From NCBI GenBank assembly GCA_947683625.1, contig CANTUR010000383.1, positions 620,001 to 684,000 of the forward strand: a DNA stretch of 64,000 nt. The letters run 5' to 3'. The notes under the pieces were generated by a model. That model did no database searches. It had not been told where the DNA came from and was given only the letters and a program-made list of their open reading frames with translations. The stretch comes from Mallotus nudiflorus. Its lineage: Eukaryota > Streptophyta > Magnoliopsida > Malpighiales > Euphorbiaceae. The position numbers were made by a program, and so were the translations under genes. Each line of letters starts with the position of its first letter. The first letter of the stretch is position 1. Of this stretch, positions 61,348 to 64,000 are shown piece by piece.

Positions 61348-63089
61348 GGTTTTGAGCTTAGGCTCGTAGGTCCATTTTTAAGAAAATTTCGGCCTTCTCT
61401 TGCATTCAAGATTTGTATTTTCTCATCATCGAGCTCTATTGTGGGTTAATCAAACCGAGTACCCACAGTTCGCCCCCTATCAGGGGCCGATTGAACCAGG
61501 TGTCTACAAATATATTATTCAACAAACTACAATAAACTCACAAAAAATGAAATTTATATGTATTTTTAATTTAATTATGTATAAAAAGAAATTATTTTTA
61601 AAATAAATTTACAATATTTTTAAAAATAACCAATTGGTTAAATTGATTGTAAATCATATATAAAATAAATTTATAATTGAAAATTGATATTATATTAATT
61701 TTTCTCATCAAATAATGATAATATTAGTAAAAAAAGGTACTAAAGTGTAGAAAAATATGAAACACATAGTATTTAAAAGTAAAAAAAAAATACCACAGGA
61801 TTGGTTTTACCAAAAAGCAAAACTACAGGGACAGGGATCAAAATTATAGTTATCAGTATTTCATATATGTTGCAAATGATATATGAATTGATTTGCATAT
61901 TTCTTTTTTTAATACATAAGTTATATGGCCTAAATATTTATAAATTGCATAACAATCCTATCCTTTAAATTGTCGATTGTAGAATTCAAATCTTACATCT
62001 TGAAAAGTTGTTAGAAATAAATTACCACTTCACTGCTCCATTATTAGCTATGAATTGGAATTATTATTGTGTGTTATTAAGTAAAATTTGTTAGGTTGAT
62101 TTTGTTGTAACGTACTCTGATTTTAATGTATATATGCAATTGCTTGTACTATATGTTGAGCTATAACTTGTACTATCAAAGGATGAATATATATATATAT
62201 TGAATGTAGAGCTTTCACATTTACTTGATCTTACAAAAGTTGAACGAATATCAGGTTTAAGTTTATCGACTTTTCATTAAAAACACCATATTTAAATTAA
62301 AATATAAATGTTCCACTTGGTACGTAGTAGGTTAAAGAAATAACAGCTAATGGATTCATGCACTTTCACATCTTCACAAGCTGTTAATCTATTTGTTATT
62401 TGAAAGGAATCGTGTGGGGGACACACGCCTTTGCTTTGTTTAATTTACGTATTGCCAAAAATTAACATATTTCCGAGAATTGTTTAATACAAAAAGGTTT
62501 GTGGGTAGCACACGCCTTTCATTTGTTTATGTGCATGTTGTCAAAATTTAACCTGTTTCTGAGCATTGTTCGTTACAAAGGTTGTGGGCAGCACTTGCCT
62601 TATTTATTATTATTATTTTTTTTTATCTGAGTATTTCGTAAAATCTGACTAATTCGAATTCGATCTGGAAAGAATCTCGAAAAACGACAACTTAAGAGTT
62701 TTAAAATAGATACGTATACAGAATTCGAATCTAAAACCTCTGATCAAACTAAAAAAATTTCAAGTAAATTTATTCACACCCTTATCAATTTAATTAATTC
62801 AATTTAACTTATGTAACGCGACTTACTATTATTGATTTGCACACACCATATCTCGATGGTTGGTCTTTGGCCATGCCCCTTCGCTGCAATTGCTTCCCAT
62901 GGTATTCTAGTTCTTTTGTTTTTTCGTGTTCAATCCTCGCGGCTATTTCTTTATAAAATATTCCAAGTGTCGAAGCAGTACATCACTTCTCAAGGCTCAA
63001 ACTAGCTAGTTATAAATAGGACGACGGGCTTGTGTGTGCTTCACATACATATATAAATCTTTACTACAATTTTGTCATTCTCTAATCGC
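61348..63089. repeat. Upstream flank and promoter of peroxidase 3
   Basis: Collinear with 12189-13967: Tat-like fragment to 61507, left inverted-repeat arm (about 61530-61880), 86-bp tandem repeats (62412-62600) and a full promoter including the 251 bp missing from unit 2. Confidence 0.8.
63011..63018 (+). promoter_or_regulatory. TATA box of peroxidase 3
   Basis: TATAAATA, 72 bases before the ATG at 63090, the same spacing as in copy 1. Confidence 0.75.
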
Positions 63090-64000
63090 ATGGCGAAGTG
63101 TTCGAGTCTTTTGGGATTCATTTTGTTCATCTTCTTCATCTATCCAGCTCTCTCAGCTCCTTTGAAGAAAGGTTTTTATAGAAAAACATGCCCACTTGCT
63201 GAGACTCTAGTTAGAAGCACAATAAAAAATGCTCTTGCTAATGATACTGGCATTCCTGCTGCTCTCATTAGGCTTCATTTCCATGATTGCTTTGTAAAGG
63301 TAATGATCTTTGCTCTTTAATCAATTTCCTTAACGCATATATAAATAAAAAGCCAGCTTTGTACCTGCAAAGCAGAGAGTCTACGTGCACTAAAAATTAA
63401 TATATGTATATATAAACACAATTTTCTGAACAATTTTTTAAAAATATCTGAATAGGGCTGTGATGCTTCCATTCTTCTTGATTCAACTCCGCCAAATAAA
63501 GCAGAGAAGGAAAGCATGGGAAACAAAGGTGTAGCTGGATTTGAGGTTATAGATGAAGCAAAGGCCAAGATAGAGTCTCACTGCCCTAATACAGTTTCAT
63601 GTGCAGATATTCTTGCTTTTGCAGCTCGTGATAGTGTCTTCCTCGCTGGTGGCATTTACTACGATGTTCCGAGCGGCCGCCGCGATGGAACCATTTCTCT
63701 GATCGATGAAGTTACAAAAAACCTTCCTGGTTCATTCTTTAATGCTATCCAACTAAAACAAAATTTTGCCAAAAAGGGCTTGTCACTAGAAGAAATGGTG
63801 ACACTTTCTGGTGCTCACTCTATTGGTGACTCGCACTGCTCTTCATTTTCTGAACGTTTATATTCTTTTAATGCAACTTACTCCCAAGATCCTTCATTGG
63901 ATCCTGTCTATGCTAGTCACTTGAAAGTTAAGTGTCCTAAGCCTGTAAAAACTGGTGTACCAGCTGACTCAACGGTTGTGCCTTTTGATCCATTAACTCC
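63090..64000 (+). CDS. Class III secretory peroxidase, copy 3 (runs off the window)
   Basis: Exon 63090-63299 and exon 63456 to beyond 64000, GT-AG intron 63300-63455. The visible 251 or so residues match copy 1, including signal peptide, Arg61/His65, His191 and the visible conserved Cys up to Cys230. Promoter, TATA box and 5' UTR are also nearly the same. Differences seen are confined to non-coding DNA, such as a C to A change in the intron. The rest of the gene lies outside the window, so integrity of the C-terminus cannot be judged. The exon identity is higher than that of the flanks, which suggests very recent duplication, gene conversion or purifying selection. Confidence 0.94.

Noticed and set aside
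12189..64000. The repeated peroxidase units as an assembly duplication
   Set aside because: Each unit has private insertions with proper target duplications, a private deletion, and many point differences. Long-read confirmation would still be decisive.
1..64000. tRNA, rRNA, CRISPR or organellar sequence
   Set aside because: I looked for cloverleaf-like and spaced direct repeats and recognised none; the only tRNA-related sequences are the retroelement primer sites. A tRNAscan run would settle it.

Overview
The window is nuclear DNA of a flowering plant, most likely a eudicot. The genes are intron-containing plant families (HSBP, RALF, class III peroxidase, ribosomal protein S21). The rest is AT-rich and packed with nested LTR retrotransposons, both Ty1/copia and a Ty3/gypsy chromovirus. 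I see nothing prokaryotic or organellar, no CRISPR array and no operon. Species cannot be called from sequence alone.

Layout. 1-1455: 3' part of a heat shock factor-binding protein gene whose last intron is a U12-type AT-AC intron. 2858-3229 (minus): a RALF peptide hormone precursor. 3230-6680: gene-free AT-rich DNA with transposon debris. From about 6.7 kb to the end there is a degenerate tandem array. Its ancestral unit, once later insertions are subtracted, is about 13.6 kb: a class III peroxidase gene, an RPS21 gene fragment lacking its last exon, a long LTR of family Tc and a long LTR of family Tb. Unit 1 (12.19-38.53 kb) has an intact peroxidase at 13968-15110 and an RPS21 piece with a nonsense codon. 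Unit 2 (38.53-61.35 kb) has a peroxidase that lost its promoter and start codon through a 251-bp deletion, and an RPS21 piece still open. Unit 3 starts with an intact peroxidase at 63090 that runs off the window.

The units are dated relative to one another by insertions each has alone. Unit 1 carries a dead copia element (16001-25415) with a solo LTR nested in its gag, and a second solo LTR (32301-35551) inside the Tb LTR. Unit 2 has the empty site of the copia element. It carries a complete but dead Tekay/Del-like chromovirus (44453-56026) two bases inside its Tc LTR, a copia solo LTR (56651-58194), and a deletion fusing Tc to Tb at about 58461. Clean 5-bp target duplications were read for most of these.

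Points most worth following: (1) the three long-LTR families share short conserved blocks in variable AT-rich sequence, several being perfect inverted repeats, one with compensatory changes between families; (2) the same LTRs carry conserved splice-site-like boundaries, including a 64-nt exon-like module; (3) the copia element appears primed by a half-tRNA-Ile in which inosine 34 was read as G, and has non-canonical TA...CA LTR ends; (4) the chromovirus polyprotein is one frame with no frameshift but 11 stops, ten of them TAG, mostly where the family has Gln; (5) the AT-AC intron of HSBP.
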